From: DTFZ01 sp050260375
GTDB lineage: Bacteria; Bacillota; Clostridia; Christensenellales; SZUA-584
NCBI GenBank assembly: GCA_050260375.1
Contig: JBLNCA010000006.1
Location: forward strand, 124,001-188,000
Length of the DNA: 64,000 nt
Direction of reading: 5' to 3'
Shown here: positions 24,798 to 32,106 of the stretch, piece by piece
Layout of the letters: every line of letters starts with the position of its first letter
Position numbering within the stretch: the stretch's first letter is position 1
Program-made: the position numbers and the translations under genes
The notes under the pieces: generated by a model
Seen by the model: the letters and a program-made list of their open reading frames with translations, nothing else
Databases searched by the model: none
Told to the model about the DNA's origin: nothing

Positions 24798-25685
24798 CTA
24801 GTTTTTCCGGTTGAGCATGTATTCGGCGAGCAATCTTAAGTCTTTTGCTTTGCCGCCGAAACAGTCAAGAGCTTTTATCGCTTCGTCAGTCTTTTGCCGC
24901 GCTATCTCCATCGACCTTTCTATGCCGTAAAGCCGCACAAACGTCTGCTTGTCGGAGCCGGTATCCTTGCCCGGCGTTTTGCCGAGGCTGTCCGCGGTGC
25001 CGGTCATGTCGAGTATATCGTCGATAAGCTGAAACACGAGCCCTATGCATCCGCCGTACGTCGCGAGCGCGCTTATCTCTTCGCGCTTTGCCCTGTAAAG
25101 CGCGGCGCCCGATGTTACGGACGCTTTTATCAGCGCCGCGGTCTTGCGCTCGTGTATGTACTCCAAAACGTCCGCGCCCTGCTGCGTTCCCTCAAACGCT
25201 ATATCCGCAGCCTGGCCGGCTATCATGCCCTTTACGCCAGCCGCTGCAGCTATCGTCTCCATCGCGGCGACGTAGTCGAGCCCGGCGTCCTTGTTGTTAA
25301 GCGCGCGTTTCAGCATCACTTCGAACGCGCAGTTTAAAAGCCCGTCTCCCGCGAGTATAGCGTACGCCTCGCCGAAAACTACGTGATTTGTCGGCTTGCC
25401 GCGGCGCAGTTCGTCGTTGTCCATCGCGGGCAAGTCGTCGTGTATGAGCGAGTATGTGTGTATCATCTCTATCGCGCAGGCAATATCGAGCGCGGCCGCT
25501 TCGTCTCCGAACATGCCGGCCGTAAGCAGGCACATTACCGGGCGCAGGCGCTTTCCTCCCGCCATGAGGCTGTACATCATGGCGTCCTTTAATATGCCGT
25601 TTTCGCACGACGCTTCCATAAGCTCTACAAGCCGCAGGTTTACCGATGTTTTAAGGCGCTCGACGCGCTCCAGCGAATCATTCAC
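24798..25685 (-). CDS. ispA: Farnesyl/geranyl diphosphate synthase
   Basis: A 295-residue trans-prenyltransferase that condenses IPP with allylic diphosphates. IHTYSLIHDDLPAMDNDELR is the first Asp-rich motif, with a small residue pattern typical of C15-chain synthases. FQLIDDILDMTGTADSLGKT is the second. TPGKDTGSDKQTF carries the conserved Lys. The start is GTG 25683-25685, overlapping xseB by 8 bp. A CCGGC/GCCGG hairpin abuts the stop codon. The xseA-xseB-ispA order is standard. Confidence 0.95.
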   Translation of the reverse strand: MNDSLERVERLKTSVNLRLVELMEASCENGILKDAMMYSLMAGGKRLRPVMCLLTAGMFGDEAAALDIACAIEMIHTYSLIHDDLPAMDNDELRRGKPTNHVVFGEAYAILAGDGLLNCAFEVMLKRALNNKDAGLDYVAAMETIAAAAGVKGMIAGQAADIAFEGTQQGADVLEYIHERKTAALIKASVTSGAALYRAKREEISALATYGGCIGLVFQLIDDILDMTGTADSLGKTPGKDTGSDKQTFVRLYGIERSMEIARQKTDEAIKALDCFGGKAKDLRLLAEYMLNRKN

Positions 25686-25872
25686 CGTCTTTTGCCTCGG
25701 TCTCGAGTATCTCTATTTTTGAACGCAGCTTGTCAAGCCTGCTCATTAGCGAATTAGCAAGCTTTATGCCGTCCGCGTACAATTCCATGCTCTTCTCTAT
25801 TCCCTCTTCGCCCGACTGCAGCCTTGAGGATATATCCTCTAATTTCTGCATGTCCTTTTCAAATTCCCCCAT
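25678..25872 (-). CDS. xseB: Exodeoxyribonuclease VII small subunit
   Basis: A 64-residue helical subunit. FEKDMQKLEDISSRLQSGEE and LEKSMELYADGIKLAN-type spacing (here IEKSMELYADGIKLANSLM) define XseB. Several copies bind one XseA to form exonuclease VII, which degrades single-stranded DNA. It sits 4 bp after xseA and overlaps ispA. Confidence 0.95.
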   Translation of the reverse strand: MGEFEKDMQKLEDISSRLQSGEEGIEKSMELYADGIKLANSLMSRLDKLRSKIEILETEAKDGE

Positions 25873-25876
25873 ATCG

Positions 25877-27064
25877 TCAATCCTTTCTTCTTACCGCGAC
25901 TCTTCCGTCCGAGAACTCAATCTCCATATCGGCGGCTGCGTTTTTGCTCGAAGTAACGACGTTATTGCTTTCATTAAACACTATGGCGTAGCCGCGCTTT
26001 AACACGTTGCGCGGATTAAGGCTTTCCAGGTTGTCGATGAATCTTTTTAAGGAAAGCTCATGCCTTTCCAGCGACGATAGCAGCGTTTGTTTCATAAGAA
26101 CGCGGCAGGACGCAATGTTTTCCTTTGCCTTCTGCAGCTTAAGGCCAAAAGGGTACGATGCTATAATGCTCTTAAGCAGCGCGGTTTTCGTTTCGTAATC
26201 GTCAAGCAGCGCTGATAAGTTTTTATAAAGCTGCGCTTTATAGCTTACGAGGTATTCTACGAGAGCCTGCTTGTCTTTTACTACCAGCTCCGCCGCTGCC
26301 GACGGCGTGGGAGCGCGAAGGTCCGCAGCCATATCGCACAGCGTATAATCTGTTTCGTGCCCTACCGCCGAAACAACGGGTATGTCCGATTCATAGACTG
26401 CTCTTGCCACGCACTCTTCGTTGAAGGCGAAAAGGTCTTCAAACGAGCCGCCTCCCCTGCCTACGATTATCACGTCAACGTCGCGGGATTGGTTGAAATG
26501 CCTTATGCCTTCGCATATCTGCCGGGCGGCGTCCTGGCCCTGCACCTGCACCGGGTACACTTTAATGTTTATTCCCTCGAACCTGCGCGTGGCAACGACT
26601 ATTATATCGTGCATCACGGCGCCCGACGACGACGTGACCACGCCGAGCCGCAGAGGAAATTCCGGCAGCGGTTTTTTATGAGAAACGTCGAACAGCCCTT
26701 CGTTATACAGCTTTTTCTTTGTGCGCTCGAAGCGCGCAAAAAGGTCTCCTACGCCCTGCAGGCTCGCAGCCGTTGCGATAAACTGCACCGCGCCCGTTTT
26801 CCTGTAAAAAACTATCCTGCCCGTGATCTGTACCAGCGCTCCGTCCGATATGACCCCGCTGTCTTCGTTGTCAAGAAAATCGTGCATTACGCAGTTTATC
26901 ATGCTGTCTTCGTCCTTCAGGGAAAAGAAAGCATGCCCGACGGAAGACATGCTAAAATTCGTGACTTCTCCCACTACGGATACGCTGCTTAAAAACGGGT
27001 CCTTCCAAAGCTTGCGGTTTATATATTCGCTTATCTGCGAAACGCTGAAAACCGGCTCAGACAT
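25877..27064 (-). CDS. xseA: Exodeoxyribonuclease VII large subunit
   Basis: A 395-residue catalytic subunit. The N-terminal OB fold has FSVSQISEYINRKLWKDPFL and VVGEVTNFSMSSVGHAFFSL. The catalytic region has LGVVTSSSGAVMHDIIVVAT, IIVGRGGGSFEDLFAFNEEC and VVSAVGHETDYTLCDMAADL. A coiled coil and C-terminal GYAIV segment follow. The start overlaps folD by 8 bp. Confidence 0.96.
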   Translation of the reverse strand: MSEPVFSVSQISEYINRKLWKDPFLSSVSVVGEVTNFSMSSVGHAFFSLKDEDSMINCVMHDFLDNEDSGVISDGALVQITGRIVFYRKTGAVQFIATAASLQGVGDLFARFERTKKKLYNEGLFDVSHKKPLPEFPLRLGVVTSSSGAVMHDIIVVATRRFEGINIKVYPVQVQGQDAARQICEGIRHFNQSRDVDVIIVGRGGGSFEDLFAFNEECVARAVYESDIPVVSAVGHETDYTLCDMAADLRAPTPSAAAELVVKDKQALVEYLVSYKAQLYKNLSALLDDYETKTALLKSIIASYPFGLKLQKAKENIASCRVLMKQTLLSSLERHELSLKRFIDNLESLNPRNVLKRGYAIVFNESNNVVTSSKNAAADMEIEFSDGRVAVRRKD

Positions 27065-27896
27065 GGGAAAGCGCTGCCTCTATCGTGTTTTCAAGAAGCA
27101 TCGTTATAGTCATTGGCCCTACGCCGCCGGGAACGGGTGTGATGAACGAAGCTTTCTTTGCCGCTTCCTCAAACAGTACGTCCCCTTTCAGCTTGCCGTC
27201 GACCTTGGTGGTGCCCACGTCTATTACCACCGCGCCCGGCTTAATAAATTCTCCCGTTATAAACTCCGGCTTGCCTATGGCGGCAACGAGTATGTCCGCA
27301 CGGGCGCAAACGGAGGCAAGGTCCTTGGTGCGCGAATGGCACATTGTGACCGTTGCGTTTTCATTTAGCAGCAGCATCGCGGCGGGCTTGCCCACCATCG
27401 CGCTCCTGCCGACGACTACTGCCTGCTTGCCGCTTATTTCGGTGCCTGTGCTTTTTATCATTTTTATAACGCCTTTGGGAGTGCACGGAAGGAACCCCTT
27501 TTCGCCGACAAAAAGCCTTCCCGCCGTTACTACGTGCAGCCCGTCAACGTCTTTATCCGGGTCTACGGCGCGCAATACGTTGCGCTCGTCTATATGCTTT
27601 GGCAAAGGAAGCTGCACAAGTATGCCATGAATGCTTGGATTGCCGTTGAGCTCTTTAACTATGGATATTACTTGCTGCTCGCTCGTGTCCGCGCCGAGCC
27701 GGTGCACCAAGGAGTATATGCCTACTTCCTCGCACGCTTTTTCCTTGTTGCGCACATATACTGCCGACGCCGGATCGTCGCCTACGAGTATTACGGCGAG
27801 CCCAGGCGTTACCCCTTTTTGCTTAAGCTCCTCAACTTTCTTTTTCAGTTCCTCGCGTATGCCCAGCGATAGAGCCTTTCCATCAATTATGTTCAA
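27057..27896 (-). CDS. folD: Methylenetetrahydrofolate dehydrogenase / cyclohydrolase
   Basis: A 279-residue bifunctional enzyme interconverting methylene-, methenyl- and formyl-tetrahydrofolate. PGLAVILVGDDPASAVYVRN carries the catalytic Tyr, with Lys in VRNKEKAC. GILVQLPLPKHIDERNVLRA and VVVGRSAMVGKPAAMLLLNE (NADP-binding loop) follow, then PVPGGVGPMTITMLLENT. The start is TTG 27894-27896 with AAAAGGAG 8 nt upstream. It overlaps the tsaD paralogue by 14 bp. Confidence 0.97.
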   Translation of the reverse strand: MNIIDGKALSLGIREELKKKVEELKQKGVTPGLAVILVGDDPASAVYVRNKEKACEEVGIYSLVHRLGADTSEQQVISIVKELNGNPSIHGILVQLPLPKHIDERNVLRAVDPDKDVDGLHVVTAGRLFVGEKGFLPCTPKGVIKMIKSTGTEISGKQAVVVGRSAMVGKPAAMLLLNENATVTMCHSRTKDLASVCARADILVAAIGKPEFITGEFIKPGAVVIDVGTTKVDGKLKGDVLFEEAAKKASFITPVPGGVGPMTITMLLENTIEAALSHV

Positions 27897-28863
27897 TTTT
27901 GTGCTCCTTTTCTACCCCCAAAAAGGGGACCCCTTTGTATAAAATCTCCGCCGCAAGCGCAAGGCCGCAGGCGTTGTCTGCGCTGTATTCCTTATCGGCG
28001 AATATGCACTCAAAGCCGTTTTTGCCGCAAACGTACAGCAGTTTTTCCCTTATTATTCTATTACAAATAACGCCGCCTGTAAAAACAAACTTTTTGATAC
28101 TCGTATGCTCCGCAGCGTTAGTTACCAGCCGCGCCAGCGTCTCTGCCGCACAGTCTATAACGCCGCTGAAAACATACGAGCGCTCCGCGCCCTCTTCAAG
28201 TAGCCGCTTCGCCTGAGCTTCCGCGCCCGAAAGGTTGGCAAAGAGCCCATTCACATTTACCGAAAGCTTTGCGCCGCCCAGTGAATAGAACTTTTCCATA
28301 TCGGCGCCTGCGGGAAACATAAGCCCCGCCGCTACGCCTGTCCTGTCTATAAGCTGGCCGCACGTTATGTCGAGAGTGCCACCTATCTCGGTTATCCCGG
28401 TAATGACGCCTCCGCTTACGCTGACACGGAGTACGTCGAGAGTACCGCCCGACGCGTGAACGGCGCAGCAGTCGCCTTCAAACGCGGCGCCGCCCAAAAA
28501 AGCGGAATATATGTGCCCGTGCTGGTGCGTAAGCGCGTAATAACTTGCGCCGAGAGCCGACGCGCAAAGCATAGCCGCCGATTCGCCGACGCAGAAAACG
28601 GGCATGTAAGAATCGTCCCTCGGGCGCGGCTTTTCGCTGCATGCTACGCCCTTTATGTTGTATTTCTGCATAGGGTATTGTGAAAGTATGGATTTTAAGT
28701 TCTTCACATGCTGAAATACCGCCTCGGATTGCCTCAGGCCCCGCGCGCCCTTTTCGACGCTCAGCATTATTCGTTTATCGTACAGTACCCTGCCGCCGGA
28801 AACAACGGCTATTGAAGTGGTATAGCAGCTCGTGTCAAAAGCAAGGAAGCACTCATCCCTCAT
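27883..28863 (-). CDS. TsaD/Kae1-like paralogue (ASKHA family, O-sialoglycoprotein endopeptidase-like)
   Basis: A 326-residue member of the TsaD/Kae1/YgjD superfamily. It has AFDTSCYTTSIAVVSGGRVL at the N-terminus (phosphate-1 loop), LTHQHGHIYSAF in place of the usual HHxEGH metal site (HxxxH spacing kept), and FTGGVICNRIIREKLL near the C-terminus. True TsaD makes t6A in tRNA; this form is a clostridial paralogue found beside nusB-folD-xseA, and its role is unknown. The last 20 residues run through a shortened palindromic repeat (27911-27940). Confidence 0.8.
   Translation of the reverse strand: MRDECFLAFDTSCYTTSIAVVSGGRVLYDKRIMLSVEKGARGLRQSEAVFQHVKNLKSILSQYPMQKYNIKGVACSEKPRPRDDSYMPVFCVGESAAMLCASALGASYYALTHQHGHIYSAFLGGAAFEGDCCAVHASGGTLDVLRVSVSGGVITGITEIGGTLDITCGQLIDRTGVAAGLMFPAGADMEKFYSLGGAKLSVNVNGLFANLSGAEAQAKRLLEEGAERSYVFSGVIDCAAETLARLVTNAAEHTSIKKFVFTGGVICNRIIREKLLYVCGKNGFECIFADKEYSADNACGLALAAEILYKGVPFLGVEKEHKIEHN
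27911..27940 (-). repeat. Palindromic repeat copy B (shortened), at the 3' end of the tsaD paralogue
   Basis: On the minus strand it reads TACAAAGGGGTCCCC followed by TTTTTGGGGGTAGA. It keeps the GGGGTCCCC edge and the TTTTTGGGG right arm of the longer copies but lacks the AAAAAG left arm and central loop. This looks like an internally deleted relative. It encodes YKGVPFLGV and ends just before the folD ribosome site. Confidence 0.55.
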
Positions 28864-29278
28864 CGGACTGACCTTCTTTTGAGACCAGTACGCCTGCCAG
28901 CACGCCGTTTACAAATTTGGACGACTTGTCGGTCGAATATTTTTTAGCCAGCTCAACGCATTCGTTAATCGTTATGCTAGGATGTATGTCCTCAAAATAT
29001 TCAATTTCGCACACGCCGAGCCGCAGTATCGAGAGGTCCACCTTGGACATATGCCCTATGTTCCAGCCTTTTGAATTCTTCTGTATAAGAGAGTCTATCG
29101 CTTCCCTGTTTGCTTTGAATTTCTCGATAGCGCCCGAAACATATTCCCAGGCGTTTTCATTCATTCCCTTATCAAAACAATCCCGCATAACGTCCATCGT
29201 AGCGGAATTGAATTCTCCGTTTATTGAATACTCGTAAAACAGCCTAAAAGCCGTATCCCTTGCCGACCTTCTGCTCAA
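28853..29278 (-). CDS. nusB: Transcription antitermination factor NusB
   Basis: A 141-residue all-helical RNA-binding protein acting with S10 in rRNA antitermination. RRSARDTAFRLFYEYSINGE and KVDLSILRLGVCEIEYFEDI, then SITINECVELAKKYSTDKSS and KFVNGVLAGVL are the family signatures. The start is TTG 29276-29278 behind GGAGGTAGG. It overlaps the tsaD paralogue by 11 bp. Confidence 0.95.
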   Translation of the reverse strand: MSRRSARDTAFRLFYEYSINGEFNSATMDVMRDCFDKGMNENAWEYVSGAIEKFKANREAIDSLIQKNSKGWNIGHMSKVDLSILRLGVCEIEYFEDIHPSITINECVELAKKYSTDKSSKFVNGVLAGVLVSKEGQSDEG

Positions 29279-29293
29279 ACCTACCTCCGCATA

Positions 29294-29527
29294 TCATTTG
29301 AAAATGTCGGGCAATACCCTGTCCAATATTTCAAATAGCTTTTTCTTGTATTTATTATTGGAACCAAAAAAGACGCCTATACCTACGCAGATTGCCAAAA
29401 ACAGCGTAGCAAAAAAACCTGCCCAGAGTATGAGCGCTCCGACGAAAAAACCGATGCAGCCTCCGGTTATTACGCCTCTATGAGCTTTGAAAAACCTAGC
29501 GAACCCGCTGTTATTCTGCTCGGACAC
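29294..29527 (-). CDS. DUF2273 small membrane protein
   Basis: A 77-residue protein with two hydrophobic helices (GVITGGCIGFFVGALILWAG and FFATLFLAICVGIGVFFGSN) and a basic C-terminus. It is the small DUF2273 protein that accompanies Asp23/AmaP in Gram-positive operons and is thought to be part of the membrane-anchored alkaline-shock system. The start is GTG 29525-29527, overlapping the amaP stop (TAGTG). Confidence 0.85.
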   Translation of the reverse strand: MSEQNNSGFARFFKAHRGVITGGCIGFFVGALILWAGFFATLFLAICVGIGVFFGSNNKYKKKLFEILDRVLPDIFK

Positions 29528-30072
29528 TATTCTACACGCGCCTTTACGACCTGCGACGTCTTCTCGACAAGCAGGGTTATTTTATTTACTTCTATACCTG
29601 AGAGCACCTCTATATGCTCCTTAAGGCTTGTCTGCAATGAGAGTAAAATTTCAGGGATGTTGGCGCCTTCCGCTATTGCGATTCTCGCAACTATGTTTGC
29701 CTTTGCGTCCTTCATTCTGATAGACGCTTTTACGTTTCTTACCGCCTCGTGAGCTGATATATGGCGCATCGCCATCTCTTCTATCGCGCTTACCGAAATG
29801 AACACTGCGCCGAGGCCTGTCGTCTTAATAAGCGCGGATTTCGGCTTGCGCCTGCGTATGCCGTAAAACATAAGAATAAGGCTCAAGAGCACAACGGCCA
29901 CGACTATAACCGATACGGCAAGGCGCACGACGCTGTCGCCGTAAAGCTGCGCGACCCAGAAGTTGGGCCATTCGATGCTGATAAGCCCCCATGCCATGCC
30001 CAGCGTTATTGCCGAGACAAACAGCACGAGGAGAATGTATATGGTCAGTAAGAACCGCATGAAAATCCGCAT
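29527..30072 (-). CDS. amaP: Alkaline shock membrane anchor protein AmaP
   Basis: A 181-residue protein with two transmembrane helices (FLLTIYILLVLFVSAITLGM and LAVSVIVVAVVLLSLILMFY) and a C-terminal cytoplasmic Asp23-like domain (SVSAIEEMAMRHISAHEAVR; IRMKDAKANIVARIAIAEGA). AmaP anchors Asp23 to the membrane in Staphylococcus. I chose ATG 30070-30072, preceded by GGGGGA; an in-frame start at 30105 adds 11 residues with no support. Confidence 0.88.
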   Translation of the reverse strand: MRIFMRFLLTIYILLVLFVSAITLGMAWGLISIEWPNFWVAQLYGDSVVRLAVSVIVVAVVLLSLILMFYGIRRRKPKSALIKTTGLGAVFISVSAIEEMAMRHISAHEAVRNVKASIRMKDAKANIVARIAIAEGANIPEILLSLQTSLKEHIEVLSGIEVNKITLLVEKTSQVVKARVE

Positions 30073-30136
30073 TACGTTTTTCCCCCGTAAATCTTTACGC
30101 CCCAAAGCAAGGCTTTAAAGCGTTTATAGGTCCGGC

Positions 30137-30532
30137 TCAGTGAACGCGCTTTGCGTCCTCCGCCGGGGTTTTGCTTATGCGTACTCCCTGGATATGTACG
30201 TTTGTTTCAACGACCCGCAGGCCCGTCATCGTTTCGACCGCCTTGGCGACGTTTGCCTGTATGTTCTTGCACACCGCGGGTATATCGCAGCCGTACTCCA
30301 CAATGACAAAAAGATCGACGGCGCATTCCTCCTTGCCGACCTCGACCTTTACGCCCTTTGTCAGATTTTTTCTGCCGAGCAGTTCAGCGAGCCCTCCCGA
30401 GAACCCGCCGCTCATGCCGGCAACGCCTTCGATCTCCACCGTTGCAAGCCCCGCTATCGTGGCTACAACGTCGTTAGCAAAGGATATGCTGCCGTTCTGT
30501 TCCTCTCGCGTATTCATGTCGTTTGTGCTCAA
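30137..30532 (-). CDS. Asp23/Gls24 family envelope stress protein
   Basis: A 131-residue alkaline-shock protein. ISFANDVVATIAGLATVEIE, GVAGMSGGFSGGLAELLGRK and VDLFVIVEYGCDIPAVCKNI are diagnostic. Family members line the membrane and respond to envelope stress. The start is TTG 30530-30532 with AGAGGTGG upstream. It is the first gene of the operon that continues through amaP, DUF2273, nusB and folD. Confidence 0.92.
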   Translation of the reverse strand: MSTNDMNTREEQNGSISFANDVVATIAGLATVEIEGVAGMSGGFSGGLAELLGRKNLTKGVKVEVGKEECAVDLFVIVEYGCDIPAVCKNIQANVAKAVETMTGLRVVETNVHIQGVRISKTPAEDAKRVH

Positions 30533-30550
30533 ATATTACCACCTCTTCTT

Positions 30551-30591
30551 ATCTGTTAGATAATTATAACAGATGGGGCAGCTGAATACAA
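30551..30591 (-). promoter_or_regulatory. Promoter of the asp23 operon with overlapping inverted repeat
   Basis: On the minus strand TTGTAT (30586-30591) and TATAAT (30563-30568) are 17 nt apart. An inverted repeat ATCTGTTA/TAACAGAT (30551-30558 and 30567-30574) covers part of the -10 and the expected start, a position suited to an operator. No cognate regulator is evident in the window. Confidence 0.6.
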
Positions 30592-30624
30592 TCAACTTTA
30601 AATTACTTTAATATAATCGTAAAA

Positions 30625-31152
30625 TTACTTCTGCAATATTATCTTTATATTCTGAGCCGGCTCCTTTGTCTCACCCTTTACTATTTCGAGCACCTTTGCG
30701 GCCTGCTCCTTGGTTATTTCTTTAGCCTTCAGCACAACGTTTACCGACCCCGTCTGTACGGTGACTATTGCGTCCGGAAAACCGCTTGCCACAAGCAGAC
30801 CTTCAATTGTAAGCTCGGATTCCATCGCCTTAACAATTTCAATTTTCTGATCCTGCGCTTCCTTAATGGTTTCCGCGTCGCTGCTCTTGTTGGATATTAT
30901 GCTGTCTAGGTACGCTATTTCAGTCTCGCGCACGTTTTCCCTATTTGCCTTGTAGTCTTCAAAATAATTCTGCGAGGAAATTACGGCAACGTCGTCAGCC
31001 TGCAATGCGCCTTTAATATCGGTTGGGACCGTGTCGGCGACGTTTTCGTCAGAGCCCGGGTTGCTAAGTATATAATTGATATAACCGACTGCGACCAAAA
31101 CGACTATCAAACCAGTAAGCAGCAGATACTTTTTAACTTTGCTATTTTTCAT
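30625..31152 (-). CDS. spoIIIAH: Stage III sporulation protein AH
   Basis: A 175-residue bitopic membrane protein of the mother-cell side of the SpoIIIA-SpoIIQ channel. The N-terminal helix KYLLLTGLIVVLVAVGYINY is followed by an extracellular ring-forming (YscJ/FliF-like) domain with NYFEDYKANRENVRETEIAY and ITKEQAAKVLEIVKGETKEP. I chose ATG 31150-31152, preceded by GGGAAGTGGA; a start at 31173 overlaps the spoIIIAG end. Last gene of the spoIIIA operon. Confidence 0.93.
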   Translation of the reverse strand: MKNSKVKKYLLLTGLIVVLVAVGYINYILSNPGSDENVADTVPTDIKGALQADDVAVISSQNYFEDYKANRENVRETEIAYLDSIISNKSSDAETIKEAQDQKIEIVKAMESELTIEGLLVASGFPDAIVTVQTGSVNVVLKAKEITKEQAAKVLEIVKGETKEPAQNIKIILQK

Positions 31153-31165
31153 TATTCCACTTCCC

Positions 31166-31774
31166 TTATTCATTATTCATTTTATAAACGTCGACCCTGT
31201 CCGGGCTGACGTTCAATACCGTTTCCACCGCTCGCAGTAAATTGAGCTTTACGCCTATATCGTCCGCTCCTTCGGCTACTACTATAACGCCCATTACTTT
31301 GGGGCTGTTCTCGCGCAACACCAGCGCGCTGGTTCCGCCGCTCCCGCTTATTGTAACAACGTTGCTCTGCGTGTTTTCAGTATTTATGGTGCTTGTTCCC
31401 GATTCGCCCGCGTTCGTCGTGGAGGAAGTCTGCTTGTTCTCGCTTATCGCAGGTACTATCTCCGGAGTCGATTCATACGTTATAAAGACGTCAACCCTGC
31501 CCGCTCCCTCTATCGACGAAAGTATGTCCTCGAGCTTTGCTTCGAGGTCCTCAGACTGCACCGCTTCTTTTTCGGGCTTAGAAGGCGTTTCATTTACCTT
31601 GCCGCTGTTAAATGAAGAGAAGTATATCGTGAGTATGATAACTACGAGCAGCAGTATCGCGACATACTGTATCTTTTTCTTCGTATCCAGCTTTTTAAAA
31701 GACGATATAAGTTTTCCCGCCTTGCCCGTTATATCCGCTTTAGTTTCTTTGCTTTTTTCCTGCCGATCTCCCAT
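31166..31774 (-). CDS. spoIIIAG: Stage III sporulation protein AG
   Basis: A 202-residue ring-forming channel protein. A cytoplasmic N-terminus precedes one helix (YVAILLLVVIILTIYFSSFN). The external domain has LEAKLEDILSSIEGAGRVDV, a Ser/Thr-rich insert (QTSSTTNAGESGTSTINTE) and VMGVIVVAEGADDIGVKLNL. In Bacillus SpoIIIAG forms a large ring in the mother-cell membrane. I chose ATG 31772-31774 behind GAGGGAAAAGGT rather than 31798. Confidence 0.93.
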   Translation of the reverse strand: MGDRQEKSKETKADITGKAGKLISSFKKLDTKKKIQYVAILLLVVIILTIYFSSFNSGKVNETPSKPEKEAVQSEDLEAKLEDILSSIEGAGRVDVFITYESTPEIVPAISENKQTSSTTNAGESGTSTINTENTQSNVVTISGSGGTSALVLRENSPKVMGVIVVAEGADDIGVKLNLLRAVETVLNVSPDRVDVYKMNNE

Positions 31775-31812
31775 ACCTTTTCCCTCGACCCTTTTCACTA
31801 TAGATATTTATT

Positions 31813-32103
31813 TTATTCATCGCCCATATATACCTTAAAAATATAATCTCTGTAGTAAGACGCGTCGTAACTGTGCTTGCTTATTTGCGTCATGCTGCTA
31901 ACCGCGTTTTTCAGCTCCTGCTCGAAATTTACGCCGCCCAGCAGCTTGAAAAGCGGCGAGAGCATAAAGAGCGTAACCAGCACGCCCAGCACGACGGCGA
32001 TATACTTTTTTATTGATGTTTCCGGCAGCAGCGAGCTTATAACAGCGCTGAAAAGCACCGCTATGGTCACGCTTACCGCCCAGGATGAAAGAAAACCCTG
32101 CAT
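31813..32103 (-). CDS. spoIIIAF: Stage III sporulation protein AF (short form)
   Basis: A 96-residue protein with two membrane helices (SWAVSVTIAVLFSAVISSLL and KKYIAVVLGVLVTLFMLSPL). This matches the N-terminal half of SpoIIIAF, which is normally around 180-200 residues with an external C-terminal domain. Here it stops soon after LKNAVSSMTQISKH, and spoIIIAG begins 38 bp later, so the external domain is missing. I saw no frameshifted remnant. Position between AE and AG supports the identity. Confidence 0.85.
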   Translation of the reverse strand: MQGFLSSWAVSVTIAVLFSAVISSLLPETSIKKYIAVVLGVLVTLFMLSPLFKLLGGVNFEQELKNAVSSMTQISKHSYDASYYRDYIFKVYMGDE

Positions 32104-32106
32104 ATG

